NCBI GenBank assembly: GCA_035492055.1
Contig: DATJJR010000081.1
Span: 1 to 64,000 of the forward strand
Origin: Ga0074130 sp035492055
Lineage (GTDB): Bacteria; Pseudomonadota; Gammaproteobacteria; Burkholderiales; Rhodocyclaceae
DNA length: 64,000 nt
Direction: 5' to 3'
The notes under the pieces are model-generated. The model was not told the origin of the DNA, ran no database searches, and worked only from the letters and a program-made list of their open reading frames with translations. Numbering within the stretch: the stretch's first letter is position 1; every line of letters begins with the position of its first letter. The translations under genes were made by a program, and so were the position numbers. Shown here one piece after another: positions 51,545 through 60,836 of the stretch.

Positions 51545-53521
51545 TTAGACCTTGAAGCCGGAGACAGAGCCTTTGAGTTCGCTTGCGAGTTCGGCCAGCT
51601 CACCGATGGAACCGGCAGTTTGCCGCGTGCCGGTCGTAGTCTGTTCGGTAATGTGCAAAATGTTCTGCATCAGTTTGGCCACATCGGTTGCGACGGCGGC
51701 CTGCTTTTCCGTGTCACCGGAAATCGACTGAATCAGGTCTGCGAGATTTTTGGAGACATTGGAAATCTCTTCCAGCGCCTGGCCCGCAGCATCGGAAAGT
51801 TGTGCACCTTCAACCACACCCTGTGTTGAGTTTTCCATGGCGGAAACGGCATCGTGTGTATCGGTCTGAATCGTCTTCACGATGGCGGCGATCTGCTTGG
51901 TTGCCTCAGCGGAACGTTCCGCGAGGCGCTGCACTTCTTCCGCAACCACGGTGAAGCCTCGGCCTGCTTCGCCGGCGGAGGCTGCCTGAATGGCCGCATT
52001 CAGTGCCAGCACGTTGGTTTGCTCGGTAATGTCGGAAATCAGTTCCACGATTTCCCCGATCTCTTGCGACGACTCGCCGAGACGCTTGATTCGCTTTGAC
52101 GTTTCCTGAATCTGCTGGCGAATTTCGTTCATGCCCTTGATCGAGTTCGTCACAGCAGCAGAACCCTTTTGCGCAGCGGAAAGTGCGTTCAAGGCAACGC
52201 GTGCGGATTCGCTTGCGTTGACGGAAACGTTGGTCATCGATTGCGCCATGTCCAGCACCGAACTGCTGGCACTTCGAATTTCCTGCGACTGCGTTTCGGT
52301 TGCCGAGAGCAATTCGTCGGTGGTGTTCTGCGCCGCGGCGGAAGCGCCGGTCACGCGAGTGGCTGCATCATTGATTCGCTTCACCAGCACGGAGAGCTCT
52401 TCGACGGTGTAGTTGACCGAGTCGGCGATGGCGCCCGTGATGTCTTCCGTCACTGTTGCTCGCACGGTAAGGTCACCGTCGGCGAGATCGCCCATTTCAT
52501 TCATCAGGCGCAGAATGGCTTCCTGTGAGGCATTCCGTTCGGTTTCCGCGCGTTCGCGCAGGCTTTCGGATTCGATATTCCGTTCGGCGGCCTCTTCGTT
52601 GAAGATCTTCACCACCACGACCAGCAGCGTCAACACCAGCGAGGCGAAGATAGCGAACAAGGCTGTGTTGATGGTGCGCTGGTCAACCTGTGCTTCGAAA
52701 GTAGCAAGTACGTTGTCTGCGGCATTGCCGAGCGGGGCGAGATTGGCAGCAAACTGCGTGGCGCCTTCGCGCGCCTTGAGGAAGGCGGTTGGATCGGTCG
52801 GCAACGCGGAAAGCAGTGCCTTGGCCGAATTACCGAGGTCGCTGTTATCGCCCTTGCCGACAATGAACTCCAGTTGCATGCGCAGATCACGCATCAACGC
52901 GCCGGCATCACCCACGGGATTCGGAGAAGCCAATTGCCCTGCCACACGCAATAGGCGATCGCCTTGGCCGCCCCAACCTGACTTGGCATTGCCGTCGGCA
53001 ATGAAGCGGCCCAGGGCCACATAGACTTTTTGCTGATCGAGCAGGCTCAGCAGGCGTGTATTTGCCGCGCTCCACTCTTTCTCGAGCTTCCCGACCTGAG
53101 GGCCGACAGTATCGCCAGAGGAGCGAATCTTCACCCCTTCGTAGTCGCCACCTTTGGAGAGAATGCTCAACCCCTCGTCAAATTTGGCGCGCGTGTCACG
53201 CAATTCGCTGAATCCTGCGGGTTGGCCGGTCTGCGCCAAAATTGCTGCTTTCGACAAACGCTGGAGGTCGTAGCCAAGTTCGTGACCGATACGGGTCCGG
53301 GTATCGTCGGCGAGTTCGGCGCGGTTGTTCACCCAAGAGATGAGTGCCATGAGCACCACTGCGGCGATAAAGAAGGCACCGAAGAATTTGAGTTGGCGGC
53401 TGAGTTGGTGTTTCTGGCGATCACGCTTGGCGGTGTCTGCGGGCGTGGCGGGGGCGACAACGTCGTCGCCTCCCTTCTTCAGGCCGGGCAGGTTGAACGA
53501 AGGCAGTTTGAAAGATGCCAT
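51545..53521 (-). CDS. pilJ: PilJ, type IV pilus chemoreceptor
   Basis: This is a 658-residue methyl-accepting protein. Membrane helices lie at about 46-66 and 290-312, with a PilJ-type helical periplasmic domain between (about 70-285). HAMP and signalling domains have tip ITEQTNVLALNAAIQAASAG. The ATG at 53521 follows CTGGAG by 6 bases; a start two codons earlier is possible. In Pseudomonas PilJ senses surface contact through pilin. It is the fourth gene of the Pil-Chp operon, 14 bases before chpA. Confidence 0.93.
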   Translation of the reverse strand: MASFKLPSFNLPGLKKGGDDVVAPATPADTAKRDRQKHQLSRQLKFFGAFFIAAVVLMALISWVNNRAELADDTRTRIGHELGYDLQRLSKAAILAQTGQPAGFSELRDTRAKFDEGLSILSKGGDYEGVKIRSSGDTVGPQVGKLEKEWSAANTRLLSLLDQQKVYVALGRFIADGNAKSGWGGQGDRLLRVAGQLASPNPVGDAGALMRDLRMQLEFIVGKGDNSDLGNSAKALLSALPTDPTAFLKAREGATQFAANLAPLGNAADNVLATFEAQVDQRTINTALFAIFASLVLTLLVVVVKIFNEEAAERNIESESLRERAETERNASQEAILRLMNEMGDLADGDLTVRATVTEDITGAIADSVNYTVEELSVLVKRINDAATRVTGASAAAQNTTDELLSATETQSQEIRSASSSVLDMAQSMTNVSVNASESARVALNALSAAQKGSAAVTNSIKGMNEIRQQIQETSKRIKRLGESSQEIGEIVELISDITEQTNVLALNAAIQAASAGEAGRGFTVVAEEVQRLAERSAEATKQIAAIVKTIQTDTHDAVSAMENSTQGVVEGAQLSDAAGQALEEISNVSKNLADLIQSISGDTEKQAAVATDVAKLMQNILHITEQTTTGTRQTAGSIGELAELASELKGSVSGFKV

Positions 53522-53556
53522 AACCATCTCCAGTAAAACGCCATCAGGCGTTCAAG

Positions 53557-54075
53557 TCATAGGGCGATATCGAGAAAACCGGGGTCTTGCAATAATTCGG
53601 CAAGGGCGATGTGCAGCCACATATTGCCTTGTTCGTCCTGATAGGCGGCGTCGATCCACGCCGCTTTGGGCGCATCAGACGGCATGTCTGCATTACGCAA
53701 TGCAGACATGGGCCGCAGCCCTTCAATGCTTTCAACCAGCAGCGCACTATTGGTGCCGTGGCGTGCGCCGATGAGCAGCAAGCGGCTGCGGTCGGTGCGT
53801 GCCGTCGGTGTGCTGCCGGCGAATTGAGCAAAGTCGGCGACGGCATGCAAGGCGCCGCGAATATTCGCCATGCCCGCAAACCATGCCTTGGTCAGCGGAA
53901 CCGATGACAGAGTCGGCAGCGGCACGACTTCACCCGAATCAGGCAATTCAAGCAGCCAGCGACGCTGGCCGGCACGAAAGCCAAGCATGGGCGGAACAGT
54001 TTCCCCGCGCTGCGCCGATTGCAGGCGCGCGCTCAGGTTTTCCTGGAAATCCCGCAGGCTAAGCCGTTTTGCCAT
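53557..54075 (-). CDS. pilI: PilI, CheW-like adaptor
   Basis: This is a 172-residue CheW-domain protein that couples PilJ to ChpA. It begins with a short helix (LRDFQENLSARLQSA) and continues with the CheW beta-barrel, including a VPLTKAWFAGMANIRGALHAV-like segment split at about 70-90. It lies 35 bases before pilJ and 16 bases after pilH. Confidence 0.9.
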   Translation of the reverse strand: MAKRLSLRDFQENLSARLQSAQRGETVPPMLGFRAGQRRWLLELPDSGEVVPLPTLSSVPLTKAWFAGMANIRGALHAVADFAQFAGSTPTARTDRSRLLLIGARHGTNSALLVESIEGLRPMSALRNADMPSDAPKAAWIDAAYQDEQGNMWLHIALAELLQDPGFLDIAL

Positions 54076-54091
54076 TGATCTGTATGTTGGC

Positions 54092-54454
54092 TCAGAGCGC
54101 CGCGAGCTTGGCGAGCAGCGCGTCGCTATCGACCGGTTTGACCAGATAGTCGAATGCGCCCTGGCGCATGCCCCATATCTTGTCGGTTTCCTGATCCTTG
54201 CTCGTGCACATGATGACAGGGATGTGCTTGGTCGCGTCGTCGCGCGAGATCGTGCGCGTGGCCTGGTAGCCGTTCATGCCGGGCATGACGACGTCCATGA
54301 GAATGACGTCCGGCAGTTCACGCTTGGCAGCGGCGACACCTTCTTCCCCGTTGGTGGCGGTCACGATGTTGTATCCCTTGCCTTCGAGCAGGGTGACGAG
54401 CACATGGCGTTCGGTGGGCGAATCATCGACGACGAGAATTTTCTTGATAGACAT
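54092..54454 (-). CDS. pilH: PilH, CheY-like response regulator
   Basis: This is a 120-residue single receiver with acidic pair VDDS, phospho-Asp at about 52 (VILMDVVMPGMNG), Thr/Ser switch MCTSKD and Lys in LVKPVD. It is the retraction- or phosphate-sink-side regulator of the pathway. It lies 49 bases downstream of pilG. Confidence 0.92.
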   Translation of the reverse strand: MSIKKILVVDDSPTERHVLVTLLEGKGYNIVTATNGEEGVAAAKRELPDVILMDVVMPGMNGYQATRTISRDDATKHIPVIMCTSKDQETDKIWGMRQGAFDYLVKPVDSDALLAKLAAL

Positions 54455-54503
54455 TGCAGTTCCTTCGGTGTTGCGGTGTGGCGTAAAGAGAGGCGTTGCG
54501 GAT

Positions 54504-54896
54504 TCAGTTGCTGCGAGCGTGCGTAGCGACGGTGCTCAACAGGCTGTCTTTTGTAAAAGGCTTGGTCAGGTATTCATCGGAGCCAACCATGCGGCCGCGT
54601 GCGCGATCGAAAAGCCCGTCCTTTGAAGACAACATGACGACGGGGGTACTGGCGAAGCGCGGGTTTTTCTTGATCAGGGCGCAGGTTTGGTAACCATCGA
54701 GGCGCGGCATCAGGATGTCGCAGAAAACCAGATCGGGCTGGTGATCAGCAATCTTGGCCAGTGCATCGAAGCCATCCTCTGCCAGTACGACCTGGCAACC
54801 GGCCTGGACCAGAAAGATTTCCGCGCTTTTGCGGATCGTGTTCGAGTCATCGATAACCATGACCTTCACACTATTCAGATTGCGTGTCTCGCTCAC
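54504..54896 (-). CDS. pilG: PilG, CheY-like response regulator
   Basis: This is a 130-residue single receiver with VIDDSNTIRKSAEIFL, phospho-Asp in VFCDILMPRLDGYQTC (about 60), switch MLSSKDG and Lys in LTKPF. It is the first gene of the Pil-Chp operon, directly downstream of rubredoxin on the same strand (53-base gap). Confidence 0.92.
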   Translation of the reverse strand: MSETRNLNSVKVMVIDDSNTIRKSAEIFLVQAGCQVVLAEDGFDALAKIADHQPDLVFCDILMPRLDGYQTCALIKKNPRFASTPVVMLSSKDGLFDRARGRMVGSDEYLTKPFTKDSLLSTVATHARSN

Positions 54897-54949
54897 CTGC
54901 GGTTTTCCCCTCTGACCTTGGATATCGGAAAGCGTGCGGCCTTGCCGTC

Positions 54950-55129
54950 TTAGACTTTGATCATCTCGAAATCATCCTTGCGGGCACCGCATTCCGGGCA
55001 GGCCCAGTTTGGCGGTACATCCTCCCAGCGTGTGCCGGGTGGAATACCTTCATCGGGCAAGCCAGCTGCTTCGTCATAAATGAAGCCGCATATGAGGCAC
55101 ATCCAAGTATGGAAGGGTTGGTCGCTCAT
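54950..55129 (-). CDS. Rubredoxin
   Basis: This is a 59-residue iron protein. The two knuckles CLICG (about 11-15) and CPECG (about 44-48) ligate one Fe, and the core carries YDEAAGLPDEGIPPGTRWED-type sequence (in part). It is a one-electron carrier. The ATG at 55129 excludes a spurious N-terminal extension. It precedes the pil genes as in many betaproteobacteria and is divergent from thiD. Confidence 0.95.
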   Translation of the reverse strand: MSDQPFHTWMCLICGFIYDEAAGLPDEGIPPGTRWEDVPPNWACPECGARKDDFEMIKV

Positions 55130-55221
55130 GGTCGCCGCAAGGATTCGTTCGGTTAGAATGGGGGCAACTATACCGCAGACTTTTGCCGTTTGTGCCGGTT
55201 CTGCAATATCTCCCCCGCACC

Positions 55222-56064
55222 ATGACAACCCCAGCCGCTCCTCCTATCGTTTTGAGTTTTGCCGCCTCCGATCCTACCGGTGGGGCCGGCATCCAGGCTG
55301 ACCTGCTCGCCATGGCCGGCATGGGTTGCCATCCGTTGTCGGTGATTACCGGTATTACCGTGCAGGACACGACCGGCGTCGAGGATGTTTTGCCCATTGA
55401 AGCTGGCTGGGTCGAGGATCAGGCCCGCTGCCTGCTGGAGGACATGCCGGTAGCCGCGTTCAAGATCGGCATGCTGGGCAGCGTTGAAAATGTGGCGGCC
55501 ATCGCCGAAGTTATTGCCGACTACCCCGATATTCCGCTGGTGTTCGATCCTGTACTGGCATCCGGGCGTGGCGATCCGCTGGCTGACGAGGAAATGATCG
55601 AGGCGGTGATTGAATTGTTACTGCCGCAAACAACGTTGCTTACACCCAACAGTCTGGAAGCCCGGCGGCTGGCGCAGATCGACGACGAAGCCGAGATGCC
55701 CGACTTACCCGAATGTGCGCGTCGTTTGCTCGGTGCGGGTTGTGAATACGTACTCGTGACCGGTACGCATGAAAACACGACGCAGGTCGTGAATACGCTG
55801 TATGGCAGCCATGGCGTGGTACGTGCCGATAGCTGGCAGCGCTTGCCCGGCAGTTACCACGGCTCGGGCTGTACGTTGGCTTCATCGATTGCTGCTGCAC
55901 TGGCCCAAGGGTTGACGATAGAGCAGGCCGTGCAGGAAGCGCAGGAATACACCTGGAAGAGCCTTGCGGCCGGGTTCCGTGCCGGCATGGGGCAATACAT
56001 TCCCGATCGTTTCTTCTGGGCGAGAAATGTGGCGGGAAATCAAAAGAAAGACTCTCAGGAATGA
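55222..56064 (+). CDS. thiD: ThiD, hydroxymethylpyrimidine/phosphomethylpyrimidine kinase
   Basis: This is a 280-residue ribokinase-fold enzyme of thiamine synthesis that phosphorylates HMP and HMP-P. It has SDPTGGAGIQADL (about 16-28), the ITGITVQDTTGV loop and GSGCTLASSIAAALAQG near 215-230 with the anion-hole GSGC. It overlaps thiE by 4 bases (ATGA). No TPP riboswitch is visible upstream. Confidence 0.94.
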   Translation: MTTPAAPPIVLSFAASDPTGGAGIQADLLAMAGMGCHPLSVITGITVQDTTGVEDVLPIEAGWVEDQARCLLEDMPVAAFKIGMLGSVENVAAIAEVIADYPDIPLVFDPVLASGRGDPLADEEMIEAVIELLLPQTTLLTPNSLEARRLAQIDDEAEMPDLPECARRLLGAGCEYVLVTGTHENTTQVVNTLYGSHGVVRADSWQRLPGSYHGSGCTLASSIAAALAQGLTIEQAVQEAQEYTWKSLAAGFRAGMGQYIPDRFFWARNVAGNQKKDSQE

Positions 56065-56708
56065 GCCTCTATGCAGATCGACAGGCCGCTCTACGTGGCC
56101 TGTACGCCGTTACGCCTGATGATCCGCTATTGCCGCGCATGTCGGCGCTGGTGCGCGAAGCGCTACTCGGTGGTGTCAAGGTTGTGCAATACCGCAACAA
56201 GTTTGCTCCGCCGCCTTTGTTTCGTGCGCAAGCCGCTGAGCTGCTGCGTATCTGCCATGCCGCAGGCGCATTGCTGATCGTCAACGACAATCCGGAAATT
56301 GCCGCCGATATTGGCGCCGATGGCGTGCACGTCGGACGCGAGGACGGTGGCGTAGCACGTGCGCGCGCTGTCGTCGGCCCGGACCGCATTGTCGGGGCTT
56401 CATGCTATGGCGAGTTCGCACTGGCCGAGGCTGCGGTGCGTGATGGTGCCGATTACGTGGCGTTCGGTGCGATGTTTCCTTCGAGCGTAAAACCGGGTGC
56501 TGCGCCCGCGCCCATGACACTGCTTACCGAAGCCAAACAAAAATTGAATGTGCCGCTCTGCGCCATCGGCGGTATCAAGACGAGTAACGTGCAAACGTTG
56601 ATCGACGCAGGGACTGACATGGCCGCGGTAATCACCGACCTGTTCGATGCGCCTGACATTGCCGCCAGGGCGCGTGAGTTTCAGCACATTTTCAAGGTGC
56701 AGGCATGA
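56061..56708 (+). CDS. thiE: ThiE, thiamine-phosphate synthase
   Basis: This is a 215-residue TIM-barrel enzyme joining HMP-PP and thiazole phosphate. Key segments are VKVVQYRNK, LLIVNDNPEIAADIGADGVH (in part), VGASCYG, FGAMFPSSVKPGA and PLCAIGGI. Overlaps of 4 bases with thiD and hemL make a tightly coupled trio. Confidence 0.94.
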   Translation: MSLYADRQAALRGLYAVTPDDPLLPRMSALVREALLGGVKVVQYRNKFAPPPLFRAQAAELLRICHAAGALLIVNDNPEIAADIGADGVHVGREDGGVARARAVVGPDRIVGASCYGEFALAEAAVRDGADYVAFGAMFPSSVKPGAAPAPMTLLTEAKQKLNVPLCAIGGIKTSNVQTLIDAGTDMAAVITDLFDAPDIAARAREFQHIFKVQA

Positions 56709-57985
56709 GTCGTAACGAAGCACTTTTCCAGCGTGCGCAGGCGCACATTCCCGGTGGCGTGAATTCGCCGGTACGTGCCTTCGGTTCGGTCGGCGGTGTG
56801 CCACGTTTCTTCACGCGCGGTGAAGGTGCGTATGCATGGGATGCCGACGGCAAGCGCTACATCGACTACGTGGGTAGTTGGGGGCCGCTGATTTTGGGTC
56901 ACGCCGATCCGGATACGGTGCGTGCAGTACAGGACGCTGCGGCGCAAGGTCTGTCCTTCGGCGCACCGACTGAGCGCGAGATCGAGCTGGCTGATCTGTT
57001 GGTGCGGCTTGTACCGAGCATGGACATGGTGCGCCTCGTTTCCTCCGGTACGGAAGCGACGATGAGTGCGATTCGCCTCGCACGCGGCCATACCGGGCGC
57101 GATCTCATCATCAAGTTCGAGGGCTGCTATCACGGCCATGCCGATAGCCTGTTGGTCAAGGCGGGTTCGGGCATGTTGACGTTTGGCAATCCGTCGTCGA
57201 GCGGTGTGCCAGCCGATTTGGCGAAGTACACGTTAGTGTTGCCGTACAACGATGCACAGCAGTTGCGTGATGCCTTCGCCCAATACGGCGACAGTATTGC
57301 CTGCGTCATTGTCGAGCCGGTGGCCGGCAACATGAATCTCGTCGCCCCGCAGCCGGCGTTTCTGCAAGCCATGCGCGAGCTATGCACACACCACGGTGCC
57401 GTGCTGATCTTCGACGAAGTGATGACCGGTTTCCGCGTCGGTCTGCAAAGTGCGCAAGGCTTGTTTGGCATCACACCGGATGTGTCGACGTTCGGCAAGA
57501 TTGTTGGCGGCGGCATGCCGCTGGGCGCCTTTGGCGGGCGTCGCGAGATCATGGAAAAAATCGCGCCGCTCGGCCCGGTGTATCAAGCAGGCACACTGTC
57601 CGGAAACCCCTTGTCGGTGGCGGCGGGTCTGGTGACGCTGGCGAAGATTCAGGCCCCGGGTTTTTATGACCTGTTGAGTGCAAAAACGCGTGCGCTTTGT
57701 GAGGGCTTGATGGGTGTTGCGCACAAGCAGGGCGTCGCTTTCTCGGCTCAGCCCGTCGGCGGCATGTTCGGCCTTTACTTCCGCGATACGCCGCCGACAA
57801 GTTACGTCGAAGTCATGCAATGCGACAAGGCGCGTTTCAATCGCTTCTTCCATGCGATGCTGGAAAAAGGCGTGTATCTCGCGCCGTCGGCGTTCGAGGC
57901 CGGGTTTGTTTCCATTGTGCATAGCGATGCCGACATTGCCGCGACGGTGGCGGCCGCGGATTCGGCTTTTGCCGGGCTGAAATGA
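56705..57985 (+). CDS. hemL: HemL, glutamate-1-semialdehyde 2,1-aminomutase
   Basis: This is a 426-residue PLP enzyme of heme synthesis (glutamate-1-semialdehyde to 5-aminolevulinate). The Schiff-base lysine lies in FGKIVGGGMPLGAFGG (about 265), and HIPGGVNSPVR at the N-terminus and GCYHGHADSLLVKAG are diagnostic. It starts with ATGA overlap on thiE and is followed by an inverted repeat at 57986-58011. Confidence 0.96.
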   Translation: MSRNEALFQRAQAHIPGGVNSPVRAFGSVGGVPRFFTRGEGAYAWDADGKRYIDYVGSWGPLILGHADPDTVRAVQDAAAQGLSFGAPTEREIELADLLVRLVPSMDMVRLVSSGTEATMSAIRLARGHTGRDLIIKFEGCYHGHADSLLVKAGSGMLTFGNPSSSGVPADLAKYTLVLPYNDAQQLRDAFAQYGDSIACVIVEPVAGNMNLVAPQPAFLQAMRELCTHHGAVLIFDEVMTGFRVGLQSAQGLFGITPDVSTFGKIVGGGMPLGAFGGRREIMEKIAPLGPVYQAGTLSGNPLSVAAGLVTLAKIQAPGFYDLLSAKTRALCEGLMGVAHKQGVAFSAQPVGGMFGLYFRDTPPTSYVEVMQCDKARFNRFFHAMLEKGVYLAPSAFEAGFVSIVHSDADIAATVAAADSAFAGLK

Positions 57986-58011
57986 AACACGGCGTCCGAG
58001 GACGCCGTGTT
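57986..58011. terminator. Inverted repeat between convergent hemL and corA
   Basis: A perfect 12-bp stem (AACACGGCGTCC/GGACGCCGTGTT) starts at the base after the hemL stop. There is no T-run on the plus strand; the minus strand has TTTCATTTC after it. It is a probable shared terminator. Confidence 0.65.
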
Positions 58012-58027
58012 GATGAAGGTTTGCGAT

Positions 58028-59350
58028 TTACCTCAGCCAGCCTTTTCTCCGGAAATACCAGAGCGGCAACGCTACCGACACGATCATCAGGCCGATTGCA
58101 TATGGGTAACCGAAACTCCAGTTGAGCTCGGGAATCGCCTGGAAATTCATGCCGTAGATACTGGCGATCAATGTCGGTGGCAGCAGCGCGACCGAGGCCA
58201 CCGAGAAAATCTTCACCACCTTGTTCTGGTTGATGTTGATGAAGCCGACGGTGGCATCCATCAGGAAGTTGATCTTGCCGAAGATGAAGGCTGTGTGGCC
58301 ATCGATTGATTCGATGTCGCGCAGGATCTGGCGTGCGTCTTCAGTTTGATCGGGCGCAAGGATGCGGCCGCGCATCAGGAACGACAGCGCTCGGCGCGTG
58401 TCCAGCACATTGCGCCGAATGCGCCCGTTCAAATCTTCTTCGCGTGCGATGTCGCCGAGGATGACGGCGGCCTCTTCGTCACTGACATTGGGCGACAACA
58501 CTTTCTTGCCGACGATTTCCAGTCCGGCGTAGATGTTTTCCAGCGCGTCGGCAGAGTATTCCACATCGGCGCCGTAGAGATCGAGCAGCACGTCGCGACC
58601 TTCGGACACATAACCGGGTTGAACGCGCGCGCGCAGTCGTTGCAGACGGAATACGGGGAGTTCTTCACCGCGGACCGAGAACAGGATGTTCTGGTGAATG
58701 ATGAAGGCAACGGGCACGTTGCGTGATTCATCGTCCTTGTCGAGCAGAAAATCCGAATGCAGATGGACTTCGCCGTTTTCCTCGATGTAGAAGCGCGCTG
58801 ATTCTTCAAGATCGGTGAGGTCGTCGGTCTGCGGCAGAACAAGGCCGAAAATTTCCTCAATCCATTGGCGTTCAAGCTCGCTCGGCGCGATCAGGTCAAC
58901 CCAAATCGGTTTGGTGGCGGCGAGGTCGGCGTGGCTATCGACGGGAATCTGGCGCAGACGGCCGTTGTGCAGTTCAAAAGCGTTGAGCATGATGGGGCGA
59001 CGCTGTGAAGATTGATTGCCGGCCAGCGCAGTGCGCATGGTGTCCGACAGTTCGTTCAGGATTTCCTCGCCACGTTCTGTCCCGATCAGTTCCCAAACCA
59101 GCAGACCATCGTCATGCGGCAGTGCTTCGAGAACCCGGGCAATGCGTGCCGAAGGCATGGAGGCAAGGCGATACTTCAGTTCGTTCAGGTGCTGCTTGTG
59201 GACAAGATTCTCGACCAACTCGTGGCGCGGCATATCCTGCCGATGCACCAGATTTTCGACGCGCTTCTGCCGCGACAGCAACGATTGCACGTCGCGCAGA
59301 TCAAGCCGCAAGGCTTCGTTGTCGTCGATGGGCGAGCTGGTATCGGTCAT
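58028..59350 (-). CDS. corA: CorA-family Mg2+/divalent cation channel
   Basis: This is a 440-residue pentameric channel with a long N-terminal cytoplasmic domain, a stalk helix and two C-terminal helices. The diagnostic YGMNF sits at the end of the first helix (about 393-397). The N-terminal 100 residues resemble the MgtE/CBS-free extension seen in longer betaproteobacterial CorA proteins. It imports Mg2+ (also Co2+, Ni2+). It is convergent with hemL and probably transcribed alone. Confidence 0.92.
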   Translation of the reverse strand: MTDTSSPIDDNEALRLDLRDVQSLLSRQKRVENLVHRQDMPRHELVENLVHKQHLNELKYRLASMPSARIARVLEALPHDDGLLVWELIGTERGEEILNELSDTMRTALAGNQSSQRRPIMLNAFELHNGRLRQIPVDSHADLAATKPIWVDLIAPSELERQWIEEIFGLVLPQTDDLTDLEESARFYIEENGEVHLHSDFLLDKDDESRNVPVAFIIHQNILFSVRGEELPVFRLQRLRARVQPGYVSEGRDVLLDLYGADVEYSADALENIYAGLEIVGKKVLSPNVSDEEAAVILGDIAREEDLNGRIRRNVLDTRRALSFLMRGRILAPDQTEDARQILRDIESIDGHTAFIFGKINFLMDATVGFININQNKVVKIFSVASVALLPPTLIASIYGMNFQAIPELNWSFGYPYAIGLMIVSVALPLWYFRRKGWLR

Positions 59351-59390
59351 GCGCGGGATTGTACCGTTTGTACCTTACGGGCTTGTGTAT

Positions 59391-60812
59391 TCAGCGCAAG
59401 GGCGACAGGTAGCCGACGATTGAGCGCAACATGATGCGCAGATCCAGGCGCAGCGACCAATGGCGCAGGTATTCGAAATCGTGATTGACACGTGCCTTCA
59501 TGTGATCGAGTGTCTTGATGCCGCCGCGGATGCCGTTGATTTGCGCCCAGCCGGTCAGGCCGCAGCGCACTTGATGACGGATCAAATGACCTTTGACGAT
59601 GCGACGATAAATTTCATTGTGACTGCGCGAATGCGGGCGCGGGCCGACGAGACTGAGGCGGCCTTGCAGCACATTGATGAGGCGCGGCAGACGCTCCAGT
59701 TCAGTGGTGCGCAGGAACTGGCCGAAGGCATTGTTGGCCGGTGCTGTGTCGCCCAGTTCACTTTCCTTCGGGCCCGGTTCGGTGGCGCGCAGCGCATAGA
59801 GCAGGATTTCGCCACCATCGAGCCCGAAGCGATGCTGAACCATGAAGGCAGGTCCGCGTGAGGCCAGTTTCACCATTACAGCCAACACCAACAGGAGCGG
59901 CAACGTGATGACGAAGAGAATTGCTGCACCGACAATATCGATAATGCGTTTCACAACTCCCGCAATGCTGTCGAACGGCGATTCGAGCATGGCGACCACC
60001 GGTGCGTCACCCAATAGATCTCGCCAACCGCGCAACAGATCGGTGACAAGAGTATCCGGCATGTAGTAGACCTGCGCATTTGTGCTTCGCAAGGTTTCAA
60101 GCAGATTGCTGATGCGTGACTGCGCAACCAATGGCAAGGTGATATAGACGACATTGGCTTTGCCTTCCTCGATCCATGCCGGCAGATCCGCCAGATCCCC
60201 GAGCAAGGGCAGCCCGATATCTGCGCGTTCGCCATGACGGTCATCAAAGCAACCGGCGATACGCGTCATGCCATACGGATTGCTGCGCAGATGATCGGCC
60301 ATGCGTACTGCTGCCTCTCCAGCGCCGGCGATAACGGCAACGCGTTCGATGCTGTCCGGATCATTGATCATCGGTACGAGAAGGCGCATCAGCACGTGCA
60401 GTGAAAGCTGTAGCAACGGTGCGATCCATAGCCAGTCGCGCAACACCGGTACGGCGATAATCACCGGCAGGTCCGTCAATGCGGAGATGATTTCGCTGCT
60501 GCCGATCAACAGCGCAATGAAGACCAGCCAGCCCGAGACCAACGCGCGCAACATGGTGCCAAAAGACACGCGTAGCCAGGCTGGCGTAGGAAAGGTCAGT
60601 ATGTAAATCAGCGCTGACACAGCCCACCAAATGGGGTCGGAATCCTCACCGTAGTAGAGCAGCAGCAGCCACAGTACGCCGATGAGCGCGACCGGGTCGA
60701 TGAGGGCTTCGATCGATGCGAGTGGATGTCGCCATGACAACGAGACACCCAACAGGCGGCGTAGCACGGCAGTGCGATAAGCGGGTTGATCGGGCGTGGT
60801 GTTCGTGCTCAT
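59391..60812 (-). CDS. Polyprenyl-phosphate sugar-1-phosphate transferase (exopolysaccharide initiation)
   Basis: This is a 473-residue membrane enzyme of the WcaJ/EpsB type that starts exopolysaccharide repeat units on undecaprenyl phosphate. Four N-terminal helices (about 30-130) precede a Rossmann-like domain (VIAGAGEAAVRMADHL). The C-terminal transferase domain has KRIIDIVGAAILF, TELERLPRLINVLQG, SLVGPRPHS and LTGWAQINGIRGG. It stands without other polysaccharide genes, so a solitary priming enzyme, with mtgA downstream in the reverse direction of reading. Confidence 0.88.
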   Translation of the reverse strand: MSTNTTPDQPAYRTAVLRRLLGVSLSWRHPLASIEALIDPVALIGVLWLLLLYYGEDSDPIWWAVSALIYILTFPTPAWLRVSFGTMLRALVSGWLVFIALLIGSSEIISALTDLPVIIAVPVLRDWLWIAPLLQLSLHVLMRLLVPMINDPDSIERVAVIAGAGEAAVRMADHLRSNPYGMTRIAGCFDDRHGERADIGLPLLGDLADLPAWIEEGKANVVYITLPLVAQSRISNLLETLRSTNAQVYYMPDTLVTDLLRGWRDLLGDAPVVAMLESPFDSIAGVVKRIIDIVGAAILFVITLPLLLVLAVMVKLASRGPAFMVQHRFGLDGGEILLYALRATEPGPKESELGDTAPANNAFGQFLRTTELERLPRLINVLQGRLSLVGPRPHSRSHNEIYRRIVKGHLIRHQVRCGLTGWAQINGIRGGIKTLDHMKARVNHDFEYLRHWSLRLDLRIMLRSIVGYLSPLR

Positions 60813-60836
60813 GATGCTGTGTCCGTTGCGCGGCCG

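Noticed and set aside
55130..55221. Possible TPP riboswitch upstream of thiD
   Set aside because: The 92-base gap to rubredoxin is too short and lacks the THI-box core sequences (CUGAGA and ACCUGAUCUGG-type).
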